This document shows positions 34,449-43,766 of a stretch of DNA of 64,000 bases, piece by piece. Source of the stretch: Chitinophagaceae bacterium (lineage in GTDB: Bacteria; Bacteroidota; Bacteroidia; Chitinophagales; Chitinophagaceae); NCBI GenBank assembly GCA_027486835.1, contig JAIXOJ010000185.1, positions 1 to 64,000 on the forward strand, read 5' to 3'. The translations under genes were made by a program, and so were the position numbers. A model generated the notes under the pieces. That model did no database searches, was not told the DNA's origin, and saw only the letters and a program-made list of their open reading frames with translations. Position 1 is the stretch's first letter. Every line of letters starts with the position of its first letter.

Positions 34449-34873
34449 AATCTAATTACTCAAAAAATTAAAACCTTGTTTGTTTCAAATAGCCTAATCG
34501 AATTGCAATAATAAAGATTTTACAAAACACCCCCTCATCATTTTTTTATAAGCAATAAAAAAGCTTTCCTTAGGCAAATTAATGGGTAGAAGTTGATGAA
34601 TATTTCCGCATCAGAAGAAGCAGTGTTGAAGCCTCGTTAATAGCTAAATCTAAGTTTTTTAAGTAGCCTTAAATATTTTCTACCTGATGTGGTTATAATA
34701 ATCCCATTATGTCCACTATGTTGATATGACGAAAGCAAATTGGTGTAGTTTCACATCATTTGCGCAGTACTAATAATTAAGTAGGCACTATCAAAACTTA
34801 TTGCCTTACATTCATTGAGTTGAAATAAATATTAAAACCAGAAATTGCGTCTTTTATCAAATTAGTTACCTAG
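34449..34873. other. Divergent spacer before the type III PKS cluster
   Basis: 425 bases between a - strand gene and the start of the + strand biosynthetic cluster. No supported ORF, hairpin or repeat is seen. It should contain the cluster promoter, but no motif is clear enough to mark. Confidence 0.5.
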
Positions 34874-35737
34874 ATGCTCCATAAATCCACCATTCAACTG
34901 TTGCGCTTTCCTTTTTCCTTTTTCTTGATGCCGGTTTATTGGTTTGCCTTGAGCTTCTTGGGCAATTTTGAGCCCAGCAGGGCAATACTCATTTTCGTGG
35001 TATTGCATGTATTGATGTACCCCGCAAGCAACGGCTACAATAGCTATATGGACAGGGACGAGGCCAGCATTGGTGGGGTGGAAAACCCATTACCCCCCAC
35101 CAAACAATTGTTTTTTCTCAGTATTTGGATGGAATTGATAGCCGTTGTTACTTCCTTTTCGATGGGCATTTTCATCGGCGCGCTCGCATTGCTGTACATA
35201 ATATTTAGTCGATTGTATAGTTATAGAGCCATCCGACTAAAACGTTTTGCCATCATTGGTTTTCTCACTGTAGTACTAAACCAAGGAGCTACTGTTTTTT
35301 TAATGGTGTATGCCGCCGCTTCTACACAACCGTTGGTTACTATCCCTTGGTTGGGTATGCTGATAAGTACCCTTTTGATTGGGGGTTTTTACCCCATCAC
35401 CCAAATTTATCAACACGAACAAGATGCCAAAGACGGTGTACAAACCATGAGTATGTTGTTGGGCATCAGGGGAACTTTTATTGGTTGCGCACTATTGTAT
35501 TTACTCGCATTTGCTTTGCTTTTTTCTTATTATCTATCTATCAATTCCTTAGCAACATTTTTCCTGATACAGGTGTTGTTTGTTCCCGTAATCATTTATT
35601 TTCTTTATTGGTTTTACCAAGTTTGGCAAAATGCTGAATTGGCCAATTTTAAATACACTATGCGGATGAATTGGATAGCATCCATTTTTACCAATATAGC
35701 CTTTGTAACCATTTGTTTACTTCATTACTTTAAATAA
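34874..35737 (+). CDS. UbiA-family prenyltransferase
   Basis: A 287-residue protein with about eight or nine membrane helices. It carries both metal/diphosphate-binding motifs of the UbiA superfamily: NSYMDRDEASIGG near residue 56 and the later QHEQDAKDGVQTM near 177. UbiA enzymes attach isoprenoid chains to aromatic acceptors in the membrane. The gene is 7 bases upstream of a type III polyketide synthase, so the acceptor may be its phenolic product. A menaquinone role is less likely given these neighbours, but is not excluded. Confidence 0.85.
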   Translation: MLHKSTIQLLRFPFSFFLMPVYWFALSFLGNFEPSRAILIFVVLHVLMYPASNGYNSYMDRDEASIGGVENPLPPTKQLFFLSIWMELIAVVTSFSMGIFIGALALLYIIFSRLYSYRAIRLKRFAIIGFLTVVLNQGATVFLMVYAAASTQPLVTIPWLGMLISTLLIGGFYPITQIYQHEQDAKDGVQTMSMLLGIRGTFIGCALLYLLAFALLFSYYLSINSLATFFLIQVLFVPVIIYFLYWFYQVWQNAELANFKYTMRMNWIASIFTNIAFVTICLLHYFK

Positions 35738-35744
35738 CCCCACT

Positions 35745-36830
35745 TTGGCAACCATCGTATCCATTGGCACAGCAGTACCCCCCTTCCAACATAACCAATC
35801 ATCCATCCTTTCTTTCATGCAGGGAGTGTTTCAATTAGACGAAACAGAAAAGCGAAAACTAAAGTACCTGTACCAGCAAAGCCATATAGCCACTAGGCAT
35901 TCGGTTATAGCAGATTTTAGCCTTCCAAAAGGGGAATGGACATTTATACCACAAGACCCTGCATTACCATTTCCACCTTTAGAAAAAAGAATGGATCTGT
36001 ACGAAAACGCTTCATTACCATTGAGCTTGGATGCTATTAATAACTGTTTGGGTAACCAATGGCTGCCCAATGAAATTACCCACTTAATTACCGTGAGCTG
36101 TACCGGAATGAGTGCACCAGGTTTGGATTTGCAAATAGCGCAAGCCCTACACTTACCTCCCACCGTTTTTAGAACTTCCGTCAATTTTATGGGGTGTTAT
36201 GCAGCGGTTCATGCGTTACGGATAGCATCCCTTTTGGTAAATGAAGCCCCGTCGGCAAAAGTGATGGTGGTATGTACAGAACTATGTACCCTCCATTTTC
36301 AGAAAGCCTATACTGCTGATAATGTAAGCAGTAGTTTATTGTTTAGCGATGGTAGTGCTGCCGCACTAGTTGTAAGCGATGTTGCTGGCACAAAAGGAGT
36401 CCAACTACAGTCCTTCTATAGTGAAATAGCCACTAAGGGGCAAGCTGATATGAGTTGGAAATTGAGCAGCGAAGGGTTTCTAATGAGCCTTAGCAGCTAT
36501 GTGGCGGACATCATTAAAACAGATATTGAAGCCATTTTTCAAAGAAGTGCAGCAAAAACAGGATATAAGCTAGAGGAAATAGACCAATGGTGCATTCACC
36601 CGGGAGGCAGAAAAATACTAGAAGCTGTGGAAAAAGCAATATCCATTCCTGCTACCGCATTGCAACCCAGCTATAACGTGCTTGCAGACTATGGGAATAT
36701 GAGTTCTCCTACCCTTTTGTTTGTGCTAAAAGAAATGATGACAAAGGTTACTGAAGGTGAGCGCATCATGGCTTGCGCTTTTGGCCCAGGTTTAACCATT
36801 GAAACATTTGTTGCCATTGCAAAAGCATAA
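35745..36830 (+). CDS. Type III polyketide synthase (chalcone/stilbene synthase family)
   Basis: 361 residues, starting at a TTG 7 bases after the UbiA gene. The full catalytic triad is visible: Cys151 in FMGCYAAVHA, His285 in WCIHPGGRKI and Asn318 in DYGNMSSPT. VSCTGMSAPGLD and the C-terminal GPGLTIET are also family motifs. Type III PKSs extend acyl-CoA starters with malonyl-CoA and cyclise the chain to resorcinols, pyrones or related aromatics. The methyltransferase and flavoprotein that follow recall srsABC-type phenolic lipid clusters of Streptomyces. Confidence 0.93.
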   Translation: MATIVSIGTAVPPFQHNQSSILSFMQGVFQLDETEKRKLKYLYQQSHIATRHSVIADFSLPKGEWTFIPQDPALPFPPLEKRMDLYENASLPLSLDAINNCLGNQWLPNEITHLITVSCTGMSAPGLDLQIAQALHLPPTVFRTSVNFMGCYAAVHALRIASLLVNEAPSAKVMVVCTELCTLHFQKAYTADNVSSSLLFSDGSAAALVVSDVAGTKGVQLQSFYSEIATKGQADMSWKLSSEGFLMSLSSYVADIIKTDIEAIFQRSAAKTGYKLEEIDQWCIHPGGRKILEAVEKAISIPATALQPSYNVLADYGNMSSPTLLFVLKEMMTKVTEGERIMACAFGPGLTIETFVAIAKA

Positions 36831-36924
36831 CGTTTTATATCGATTGATTTAACCCGAACTCAATTTTTAAAAGAACGCATAAGCCTTACAAAATACCTTC
36901 TACTACCAAAAACGCTTTACCCCA

Positions 36925-37647
36925 ATGCCCGATTTTACACATAGAAGTAAGCTAACAGAACTGCTTGATAGAGTGGATATTCCATTTGATGATATCCGAA
37001 CTAATATGGCTGAACTAAACATTATTAATACCTGGCTGGGTGGACACGCAATTACAATTGCGGGTATGAAAGCATTTATTTCTAGCAATCGTACCACACA
37101 GACTGGTAATAAAGCGAAGCAGCCAAGTTACATGACCGTATGTGAGTTGGGTTGTGGTGGTGGAGATAATCTACAAGCTATTCATCGTGCTTTTCCTGCT
37201 GATATCATTACACCTATAGGCATTGATATCAACCCCTCTTGCATTGCAACTGCGGCTGCACAATACCCGCAACTGAATGCGCAATGGTTAACCATGGACT
37301 ATAGAAATGCCCAATTTGATCAATTACCTGATGTTTTGTTTAGCGCCCTTTTTTGTCATCATTTTAGCCAGGAAGCCTTGGTGGCACAATTGCAATGGAT
37401 GTACCAACATTGCCAACGGGGATTTTTCATCAACGATTTGCACCGCCACCCTTTGGCCTATTATTCCATTAAGGGGCTAACGCAATGTTTTTCCGAAAGC
37501 TATTTGGTTAAAAATGATGCACCTATTTCGGTGTTGCGGGGTTTCACCAAAAAAGAATGGAAGCAATTACTGCAGGAGGCAGGCATACAACACTATACCA
37601 TCCATTGGAAATGGGCTTTCCGTCACCTAATCGTTGTAAAAAAATGA
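36925..37647 (+). CDS. SAM-dependent methyltransferase of the type III PKS cluster
   Basis: A 240-residue class I methyltransferase. Motif I is VCELGCGGGDNLQAI near residues 71-86, followed by IGIDINPSCIATA and the YRNAQFDQLPDVLFSALFCH region. After a ~70-residue N-terminal helical part (RSKLTELLDRVDIPFDDIRT) it resembles methyltransferases that accompany bacterial type III PKS genes. O- or C-methylation of the polyketide is inferred from position. Its TGA overlaps the ATG of the next gene (ATGA). Confidence 0.88.
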   Translation: MPDFTHRSKLTELLDRVDIPFDDIRTNMAELNIINTWLGGHAITIAGMKAFISSNRTTQTGNKAKQPSYMTVCELGCGGGDNLQAIHRAFPADIITPIGIDINPSCIATAAAQYPQLNAQWLTMDYRNAQFDQLPDVLFSALFCHHFSQEALVAQLQWMYQHCQRGFFINDLHRHPLAYYSIKGLTQCFSESYLVKNDAPISVLRGFTKKEWKQLLQEAGIQHYTIHWKWAFRHLIVVKK

Positions 37648-38828
37648 GCCAGACATTAGCAGGTACGCATACCAGCGACATAGCCATTATTGGAGGAGGA
37701 TTGGCTGGTTTATGTGCCGCCATACAAGCGGCCAAAGCTGGCTTTTCAGTAGCCTTGTTTGAAAAAGAAACTTACCCGTTTCATAGAGTTTGTGGGGAAT
37801 ATATTAGCCTTGAATCTTGGCAATTTTTAGAACGGCTGGGGCTGCCGCTTTCCACATTAGCCTTACCGCAGATTACCCGTCTTTCGTTAAGCGCACCCAA
37901 TGGAAACACTTTTACGCAGCCATTACCATTGGGTGGCTTTGGAATTAGCCGACACAGAATTGACCATTTACTCTCCAGCCTAGCCACCAGCTTAGGGGTA
38001 CAACTATTTACCAATACCAAGGTGAGTAATGTAGAATTTAATCCATCAGCAAGATTGAATAAAGAGCTAGAAGGAGGGTTCGCTATTTACACCCAATCGC
38101 TTACCCTTCCCGCTTGGGAGTCAACTGTTGTATTGGGCAGTTTTGGCAAAAGAAGCAACCTCGATTTGCAATGGAAACGCCCCTTTACACAGCATAAACC
38201 CAACAAACTGAACCACTACATTGGTATTAAATACCACATTCGCTACCCACACCCTGCTGATACCATTGCCCTGCATAATTTCAAAGATGGCTATTGCGGT
38301 ATGAGCAAAATAGAAGAAGACCGCAGTTGCCTTTGCTACCTCACTACTGCTGAAAACCTAAAAAAACATGGCACTATCGGCCAGATGGAGCGAGCGGTTC
38401 TTTATCAAAATCCTCATTTGCGCCGAATATTTACTGAAGCGGAGATGCTGTTTTCCGAACCGTTGGCCATTGCGCAAATAAGCTTTGAAACAAAAAGTAC
38501 CCTTCAAAACCATGTATTGATGCTGGGCGATGCCGCTGGAATGATTACGCCACTGTGTGGAAATGGAATGAGTATGGCCATGCACGCTAGTAAACTGGCC
38601 ATAGAGCTAGTTACAAATTATTTAACCGGAACTATTTCCCGCACCACCATGGAAATACAATATGATACAACCTGGCAAAAACATTTTTCTAACCGCTTGA
38701 GCGTTGGCCGTACTATACAATCACTTTTTGGGGGTACGACTACTTCTAATCTATTGGTTTCGGCTTGTAACTTATTTCCGTTTTTGGCCAAACCCATCAT
38801 AAAAGCTACTCATGGCACTACATTTTAA
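37644..38828 (+). CDS. FAD-dependent oxidoreductase of the type III PKS cluster
   Basis: 394 residues from the ATG at 37644, which overlaps the methyltransferase stop by four bases; a longer in-frame ORF from 37557 would run deep into that gene. FAD-binding motifs are DIAIIGGGLAGLCAAIQAAK near residue 12, ETYPFHRVCGEYIS, and LMLGDAAGMITPLCGNGMSM near 292. It belongs to the geranylgeranyl reductase / aromatic hydroxylase-like flavoprotein group. It may hydroxylate the polyketide ring to a quinone or reduce a prenyl chain. Confidence 0.9.
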   Translation: MSQTLAGTHTSDIAIIGGGLAGLCAAIQAAKAGFSVALFEKETYPFHRVCGEYISLESWQFLERLGLPLSTLALPQITRLSLSAPNGNTFTQPLPLGGFGISRHRIDHLLSSLATSLGVQLFTNTKVSNVEFNPSARLNKELEGGFAIYTQSLTLPAWESTVVLGSFGKRSNLDLQWKRPFTQHKPNKLNHYIGIKYHIRYPHPADTIALHNFKDGYCGMSKIEEDRSCLCYLTTAENLKKHGTIGQMERAVLYQNPHLRRIFTEAEMLFSEPLAIAQISFETKSTLQNHVLMLGDAAGMITPLCGNGMSMAMHASKLAIELVTNYLTGTISRTTMEIQYDTTWQKHFSNRLSVGRTIQSLFGGTTTSNLLVSACNLFPFLAKPIIKATHGTTF

Positions 38829-38977
38829 CCAAGAAACGGCATTTTTGCGCTTTTTCAGCCTATTCGCTCAACCTTTTTCTCTTTTGAGCAGTCGAAATGG
38901 TGGTCTATTTCTAAGCACCATTTATTGTAATTAGTGGATTGAAAAGGTTCAATCCTGCCCCCCGAAATTGTTTTTGT

Positions 38978-40000
38978 ATGAATCTCTATTATTGGAAACA
39001 CGAATTGCCTTTTCGCCACCCATTTACCATTTCCAACGGGCGAACCAAAACACATCAACCCACCTTAATCGTTGCTTTGGAATTAGGGAAACATATTGGA
39101 TTTGGGGAGGCTCCTGCAATTGCATATTATAACATAAGCGTAGAACAAATGATTGCCGACATTGAAGCTAAACACCAACAGATTGGCAAGTTTGCATTAA
39201 CAGACCCTACCCGTTATTGGCATTATCTACACCATTTATTGCCGAAAAATCCTTTTTTAGTGGCTGCACTAGATATGGCTTGTTGGGATTTATTTGGACA
39301 AATGAAGCAGAAACCCCTCTATCAACTTTGGGATACCGAGTGGACTTCCACACCGCTTACCGACTTTACGATTGGCATAGACCAACCCGAAGTAATGGTT
39401 GCTAAAATGAAGGAAAAGCCTTGGCCAATCTATAAAATTAAACTGGGTACACCAGATGATGTTGCGCTAATCAGCACCCTGCGCCAACATACAGGGGCTA
39501 CTTTTAGAGTAGATGTGAATGGAGGATGGACACTTGAAGAGGCATTGTATAAAATCCCTTTACTGAAAGAATTGGGTGTAGAATTGGTGGAACAACCCCT
39601 TGCAAAGGATGATTGGGAAGGCATGAAACAGCTTTATTCAGCAAGCCCCCTACCCCTTTTTGCAGACGAATCTTGCGTGTTTGAGCAAGATGTGGCGCGT
39701 TGTGTGCAGCATTTTCATGGCATCAATATTAAACTCACCAAATGCAGTGGCCCTACCCCCGCTTTGCGGATGATTCAACAGGCTAAACAGTTGGGTCTAA
39801 AGGTGATGATGGGGTGTATGAATGAAAGCACCATCGGTAGTGCGGCTATTGCTCAATTCCTTCCACAGCTAGATTATGTGGACATGGACGGCCCGTTGCT
39901 CTTGGCTGAGGATATTGCGACTGGTATATCCTACGAAGATGGACAAATAATTACAACAGGAAAACCTGGCTTAGGCATCTTTCCTTCTTTTTTGGCATAA
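38978..40000 (+). CDS. L-Ala-D/L-Glu (dipeptide) epimerase, enolase superfamily
   Basis: 340 residues from the ATG at 38978 (MNLYYWKHELPFRHPFTISN). Muconate-lactonising subgroup signatures are present: the KxK motif K153/K155 in IYKIKLG, metal ligands in FRVDVNGGW, VEQPL and FADESC, and the second lysine in NIKLTKCSG, with MMGCMNESTIG near the C-terminus. These match YcjG-type dipeptide epimerases that act on L-Ala-D-Glu from peptidoglycan turnover. It follows the PKS cluster by 149 bases and is probably not part of that pathway. Confidence 0.88.
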   Translation: MNLYYWKHELPFRHPFTISNGRTKTHQPTLIVALELGKHIGFGEAPAIAYYNISVEQMIADIEAKHQQIGKFALTDPTRYWHYLHHLLPKNPFLVAALDMACWDLFGQMKQKPLYQLWDTEWTSTPLTDFTIGIDQPEVMVAKMKEKPWPIYKIKLGTPDDVALISTLRQHTGATFRVDVNGGWTLEEALYKIPLLKELGVELVEQPLAKDDWEGMKQLYSASPLPLFADESCVFEQDVARCVQHFHGINIKLTKCSGPTPALRMIQQAKQLGLKVMMGCMNESTIGSAAIAQFLPQLDYVDMDGPLLLAEDIATGISYEDGQIITTGKPGLGIFPSFLA

Positions 40001-40005
40001 AGAAA

Positions 40006-40045
40006 GAATGGAGAATGAAGAATGAAGAATGAAGAATGAAGAATT
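40006..40045. repeat. 7-bp microsatellite (gaatgaa)
   Basis: gaatgga followed by four perfect gaatgaa units and a partial sixth, immediately after the epimerase stop. A short tandem tract prone to slippage; it lies outside coding sequence. Confidence 0.85.
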
Positions 40046-40152
40046 ACTTTTTTATTGCTGTAATTGCTGCTTTGCGATTGTAAATAAAATAATTCTACTG
40101 TTTCATTCCTCTAATTATCACCACCAATCACTAACAACTAATCACTAGAATA

Positions 40153-40737
40153 ATGACCAACGCCCGTCAAGATAAAATAGAGAAAGTACTTCATCATAGG
40201 CAACCAAATCTGGCTATTGTGTTGGAAGATGTGCAAGACCCAAGAAATGTGAGTGCGGTGATGCGCTCTTGTGATGCGGTGGGCATACAGCAAGTTTTTT
40301 TGATTACAACTGGACAGGCTTTGCCCAAAAAATTTGGATTTAAAAGTGGTAGAAGCGCCAACAAATGGGTAGATCTGCATCATTATACCGATGTAGAAAC
40401 TTGTTTTCAAGTATTACGCCAGCAGTACAGCACCATCCTTACCACACACTTAGGTAGCGAATCAAAGGATTTATATGCTATTGATTTTACCCAAAGTATC
40501 GCCCTCGTTTTTGGCAATGAGCAGCATGGGGTGTGTGAACTAACGCGAAGCTTAGCAGATGGCAATTTCACGATACCCCAAGTGGGCATGATTCCAAGCT
40601 TGAATATTTCAGTGGCCTGTGCAGTTACCATTTATGAGGCTTACAGGCAAAAAAAACTTGCTGGACATTATGACACACCCGCATTGCCTATTGCGGAATT
40701 GAATGCCCTCCGCACCCAATGGCAAGCGGAAGATTGA
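40153..40737 (+). CDS. TrmH/SpoU-family RNA 2'-O-methyltransferase
   Basis: A 194-residue SPOUT enzyme. Motif 1 is LAIVLEDVQDPRNVSAVMRSCDA, motif 2 is IALVFGNEQHGVCEL and motif 3 is IPSLNISVACAVTIYEAYRQ, forming the SAM-binding trefoil knot. Length and motif text are closest to TrmH, which methylates the 2'-OH of G18 in tRNA. Some close relatives act on rRNA, so the substrate is not certain. It stands alone between the epimerase and a thioredoxin gene. Confidence 0.9.
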   Translation: MTNARQDKIEKVLHHRQPNLAIVLEDVQDPRNVSAVMRSCDAVGIQQVFLITTGQALPKKFGFKSGRSANKWVDLHHYTDVETCFQVLRQQYSTILTTHLGSESKDLYAIDFTQSIALVFGNEQHGVCELTRSLADGNFTIPQVGMIPSLNISVACAVTIYEAYRQKKLAGHYDTPALPIAELNALRTQWQAED

Positions 40738-40928
40738 TTTCTTTTCTTGGTTCTCTGCCAAATAAATGACTGAATAATGCATTATCCCGTTAAAAAAATT
40801 AGTTGGATGCTATGCTTGATTGCAGAATCACTTAATTTTCACGTCTGCTTACCTTGAATGAGGTAACTTTTATGGAAGAAATACATTTGTCTTTTAAATC
40901 AAAATAACTTATTACTAATTTATCACCC

Positions 40929-41414
40929 ATGCAACTAAGACCTTTATTGCTCGCTTTTTTTCTATTTTCTTCGCTAGTTTCCATCCAAGCCCAAACCATT
41001 AAAAAAGTATCTATAGCGGATGTGAAAAAAATTGCAGATACCAGCACCACACCACTAGTGATTAACTTTTGGGCAAGCTGGTGCGGCCCATGTGTAAGGG
41101 AGTTGCCGTATTTTGAATCGACCGTACCCAACTACCAAAACAAAAAAGTGAAACTGCTTTTGGTAAGTCTTGACTATGCAGAAGACTACCCGAAAGGTAT
41201 ATTGGCATTTGCCAAAAACAAAAACATCAAATCGCAAATTGTATGGCTTAACGAAACCGACCCGAATGTTTTCTGCCCGGCCATTGACCCAGAATGGGGT
41301 GCCAACATACCCGTTACCCTAATGGTGAACAAGGCCACTAACTATCGTAAGTTCTATGGTACGGCGCTTTCTGCTAGAGAATTGAAGGAGGCATTGGATA
41401 AGTTGGTGAAATAA
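40929..41414 (+). CDS. Exported TlpA-like thioredoxin-fold protein
   Basis: A 161-residue protein with a signal peptide (MQLRPLLLAFFLFSSLVSIQ, cleavage after AQA-like text) and a thioredoxin fold. The active site is WCGPC with C52 and C55, preceded by LVINFWAS. The cis-proline loop is IPVTLMV. TlpA/ResA-like proteins reduce disulfides in the periplasm, for example on apocytochromes. The single-domain layout gives no specific client. Standalone gene. Confidence 0.88.
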   Translation: MQLRPLLLAFFLFSSLVSIQAQTIKKVSIADVKKIADTSTTPLVINFWASWCGPCVRELPYFESTVPNYQNKKVKLLLVSLDYAEDYPKGILAFAKNKNIKSQIVWLNETDPNVFCPAIDPEWGANIPVTLMVNKATNYRKFYGTALSARELKEALDKLVK

Positions 41415-41638
41415 ATTGGGAGTAGTGGGTAGTTGGTTGGTATAATTTAATGGTTATCTGGTAACATTTGGAAAGCTAATCAACCCTTTTTTGGTCGATA
41501 TGTGCTGAGTATCCTGTGGTATTTCGTTTTAAGTGTGTTGGCATGTGAATACGTAAATCGGGAGATTTGCAGACACTGAGGTATGGTCTGGCGAGGTACG
41601 TCTAGCTATAAACACCGACGTTCTTGGGCTAATTTAAG

Positions 41639-42094
41639 TCAGAGCATTGCTTTTTGGCGGTTCACTTCTTTTAACCAATAATCATACAAATTATCCGTTA
41701 GATAGCCATTTTGTTTCAGTGTCGAAAGCCTTGATTTTATAGACTCAAGAAGTTCTGCTGAGTCAATAGAACTATTAAAAAAGTAAAACATATCGTCTAA
41801 AAGAAACGCACTGGTTGAATCATCAACCAATGTAAAGATATAGCCATAGAAAAAGTGGTCTTCGATTAAGTTACCATGTACATCCCCGCTAGATAATGCA
41901 GAAGCCAAAATTTGTAATGCCCTGTTATCCCAATTTGGCAGTTCATTTTTTAATTCATCCCAATCATATTTGCTAAATAAACTCATTAGTGTATTTGCAT
42001 TCAGTAATAAGCCTTCGATTTCATAGACAGCCTGTAACCTGCATAATGCTAATTTGTTAATCTCATCTCGTAACTTTTGGACATTTTCACTCAT
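41639..42094 (-). CDS. Hypothetical acidic protein
   Basis: A 151-residue acidic soluble protein (MSENVQKLRDEINKLALCRL at the start). It is helical with many D, E, L and F residues (YDWDELKNELPNWDNRALQI; DDMFYFFNSSIDSAELLESI). Size and acidity resemble polymorphic-toxin immunity proteins or small helical repeat proteins, but no toxin is adjacent, so that is not claimed. No family is recognised. It is isolated between two spacers. Confidence 0.6.
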   Translation of the reverse strand: MSENVQKLRDEINKLALCRLQAVYEIEGLLLNANTLMSLFSKYDWDELKNELPNWDNRALQILASALSSGDVHGNLIEDHFFYGYIFTLVDDSTSAFLLDDMFYFFNSSIDSAELLESIKSRLSTLKQNGYLTDNLYDYWLKEVNRQKAML

Positions 42095-42582
42095 TTTTTC
42101 AAAATTTATTGATTAAGCAATTAAATATCATTTCAATCAAGTCAAATTTTAGGGGCATTAAACCCTATTAGAATCTGTAATAATCCAACTAATCCCCAGA
42201 AAATAAAAATGACCCTAGATTTTTCACTTTTGCTATTTTATTTTTTAGTGGCACTATGGTTCTATAATGATGTTTGGCAATTCAAATAAACTTGATAACA
42301 CTGTATCTAAAAAAGTTTTAGACTGAGATTGGTGGATAATAACTATGCTAGCCCCCCAACCAAACATCCGAAACTGCAATATTGCTACATTTTAATTTAT
42401 AAGCGATCAATGAAATGAGTTGATTTTATGTAGTACTGAAAATGAGATCCGAAAATCCCAATTACCCATTCAGGCTACTTGACCTGCTGAACTTGTTGCC
42501 TAGGTTAGCACTAAAATCTGGGCTTATCCATGATTAAAATCAACATATTCCTTGCAAAAACCCAAAAACTTAATCAATTATA
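42095..42582. other. Spacer before the 42-bp array
   Basis: 488 bases. The only candidate is a 26-residue hydrophobic ORF at 42209-42289. Otherwise AT-rich sequence with no recognisable repeat or hairpin. Confidence 0.5.
42209..42289 (+). CDS. Candidate 26-residue hydrophobic peptide
   Basis: ATG at 42209, TAA at 42287-42289. It reads MTLDFSLLLFYFLVALWFYN then DVWQFK: a single hydrophobic span with an acidic start and a short polar end. It could be a membrane microprotein or type I toxin-like peptide, or chance in AT-rich DNA. Low confidence. Confidence 0.22.
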   Translation: MTLDFSLLLFYFLVALWFYNDVWQFK

Positions 42583-43205
42583 GGAAGGTATTTGCTGTTC
42601 TGGGGAAGGTAAACGCCGTTCTGGGGAAGGTAAAAACAAAAAAATAGAAGATTTAAGGGTTCAGAATTAGGTAAAGGTGAATTATTGGTAGGGATAGATT
42701 GATTATTGCAAGACCGCAGCCGTTTTGGAAAAGGTAAAAGCCGTACAAATAAAGTAAAAGCCTCTAAAAATTAGGTATAGATGGATAAAAAAAGGGAAAA
42801 AGCAGTTTTGGGAAAAGTAAAAACAGATTATAGGAAGGTAAAAACGGATTTGGAAAAAGTAAAAGCGGATTATTGGAAGGTAAAAACGGTTTTGGAAAAG
42901 GTAAAAGCAGATTATTGGAAGGTAAAAACGGTTTTGGAAAAAGTAAAAGCAGATTATTGGAAGGCAAAAATGGTTTTGGGAAAGGTAAAAGCAGATTATT
43001 GGAAGGTAAAAACAGTTTTGGAAAAAGTAAAAGCAGATTATTAGAAGGTAAAAACGGTTTTGGGAAAGGTAAAAGCAGATTATTGAAAGGCACAAAAGGT
43101 TTTGGGAAGGCAAAAGCAGATTATTGAAAGGTAAAAGCAGATTATTGGAAGACAGAAACGGTTTTTATGAAGGCAGGAGCAAAAAAATGGAAGGCAGGAA
43201 ACGGT
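42583..43205. repeat. 42-bp tandem array (two 21-bp half units)
   Basis: Begins with three 21-bp units (ggaaggta at 42583, 42604, 42625), then about ten 42-bp units made of ggaaggtaaaaacggttttgg plus aaaaggtaaaagcagattatt, with scattered changes. Because 42 is a multiple of 3 and stops are rare, two + strand frames and - strand frames stay open, giving 14-residue repeats. None has a convincing start or end, so I treat it as non-coding. Function unknown. Confidence 0.85.
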
Positions 43206-43766
43206 TGTCTGAACTGTGATTTTTTTGATTCTTTTGATTACTATGATGTGGAAATAGTATGCTCGTGAGGTTCATTTGCCGGAGGCTAAATATTTATCCC
43301 ACCCCAACCCCTAATCGAAGGCAAGGGTACTGGGAGGGATGGCGTTTTCCTTTGTCGCTGTACATTTAAAGAGTGTTTTGGTAAGTGGATAATAGTTTTT
43401 CGCTCCTCTGATTTAAACCTCACCCCAACCCCTCTCCTAAGGAGAGGGAACTGGAATCTTTGCCTGGTATTGTTTAAAAGATTTTTCAATACTTTGTTTA
43501 TTTGGCGCATGTAACTTGTTTTCGGTAGTCAGCATTTATCAAACCTCAACATCTTAGCGGTTTGTTGCAGAAGAAGCGAAAAACTTTTATGCACCCGTTT
43601 TGATCGGTGGATGGTTTTGGGTAAGGGGCAGTACCTTTTTGTCTGCCCTATCCCATTTTATCATTTATACCATGAAATTAACAGGATTTAAAATCACACA
43701 CAACCATTTAACCATCATAAAAATCCCTACATCAAAGTTTATGCAAACCAAATAAAACGAAAGATG
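43206..43766. other. Spacer with direct repeat copy 1
   Basis: 561 bases with no gene. It contains a short degenerate caccccaacccctaa element near 43299 and the first ~200-bp direct repeat at 43395-43596. Confidence 0.55.
43395..43596. repeat. ~200-bp direct repeat, left copy
   Basis: Begins gtttttcgctcc and ends aaaacttttatgcaccc. Internal markers shared in order with the right copy: caccccaacccctctcc, gggaactggaat, tttgtttatttggcgcatgt, aacttgtttt, gcgaaaaactttta. The right copy is at 45863-46065. The pair encloses the 54-bp array and the GH3 gene. Confidence 0.85.

Noticed and set aside
42781-43127. Overlapping + strand ORFs and matching - strand ORFs with 14-residue repeats
   Set aside because: They arise because the 42-bp repeat is a multiple of three and lacks stops. 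Starts and ends fall at repeat imperfections, and composition is unlike other proteins in the window.
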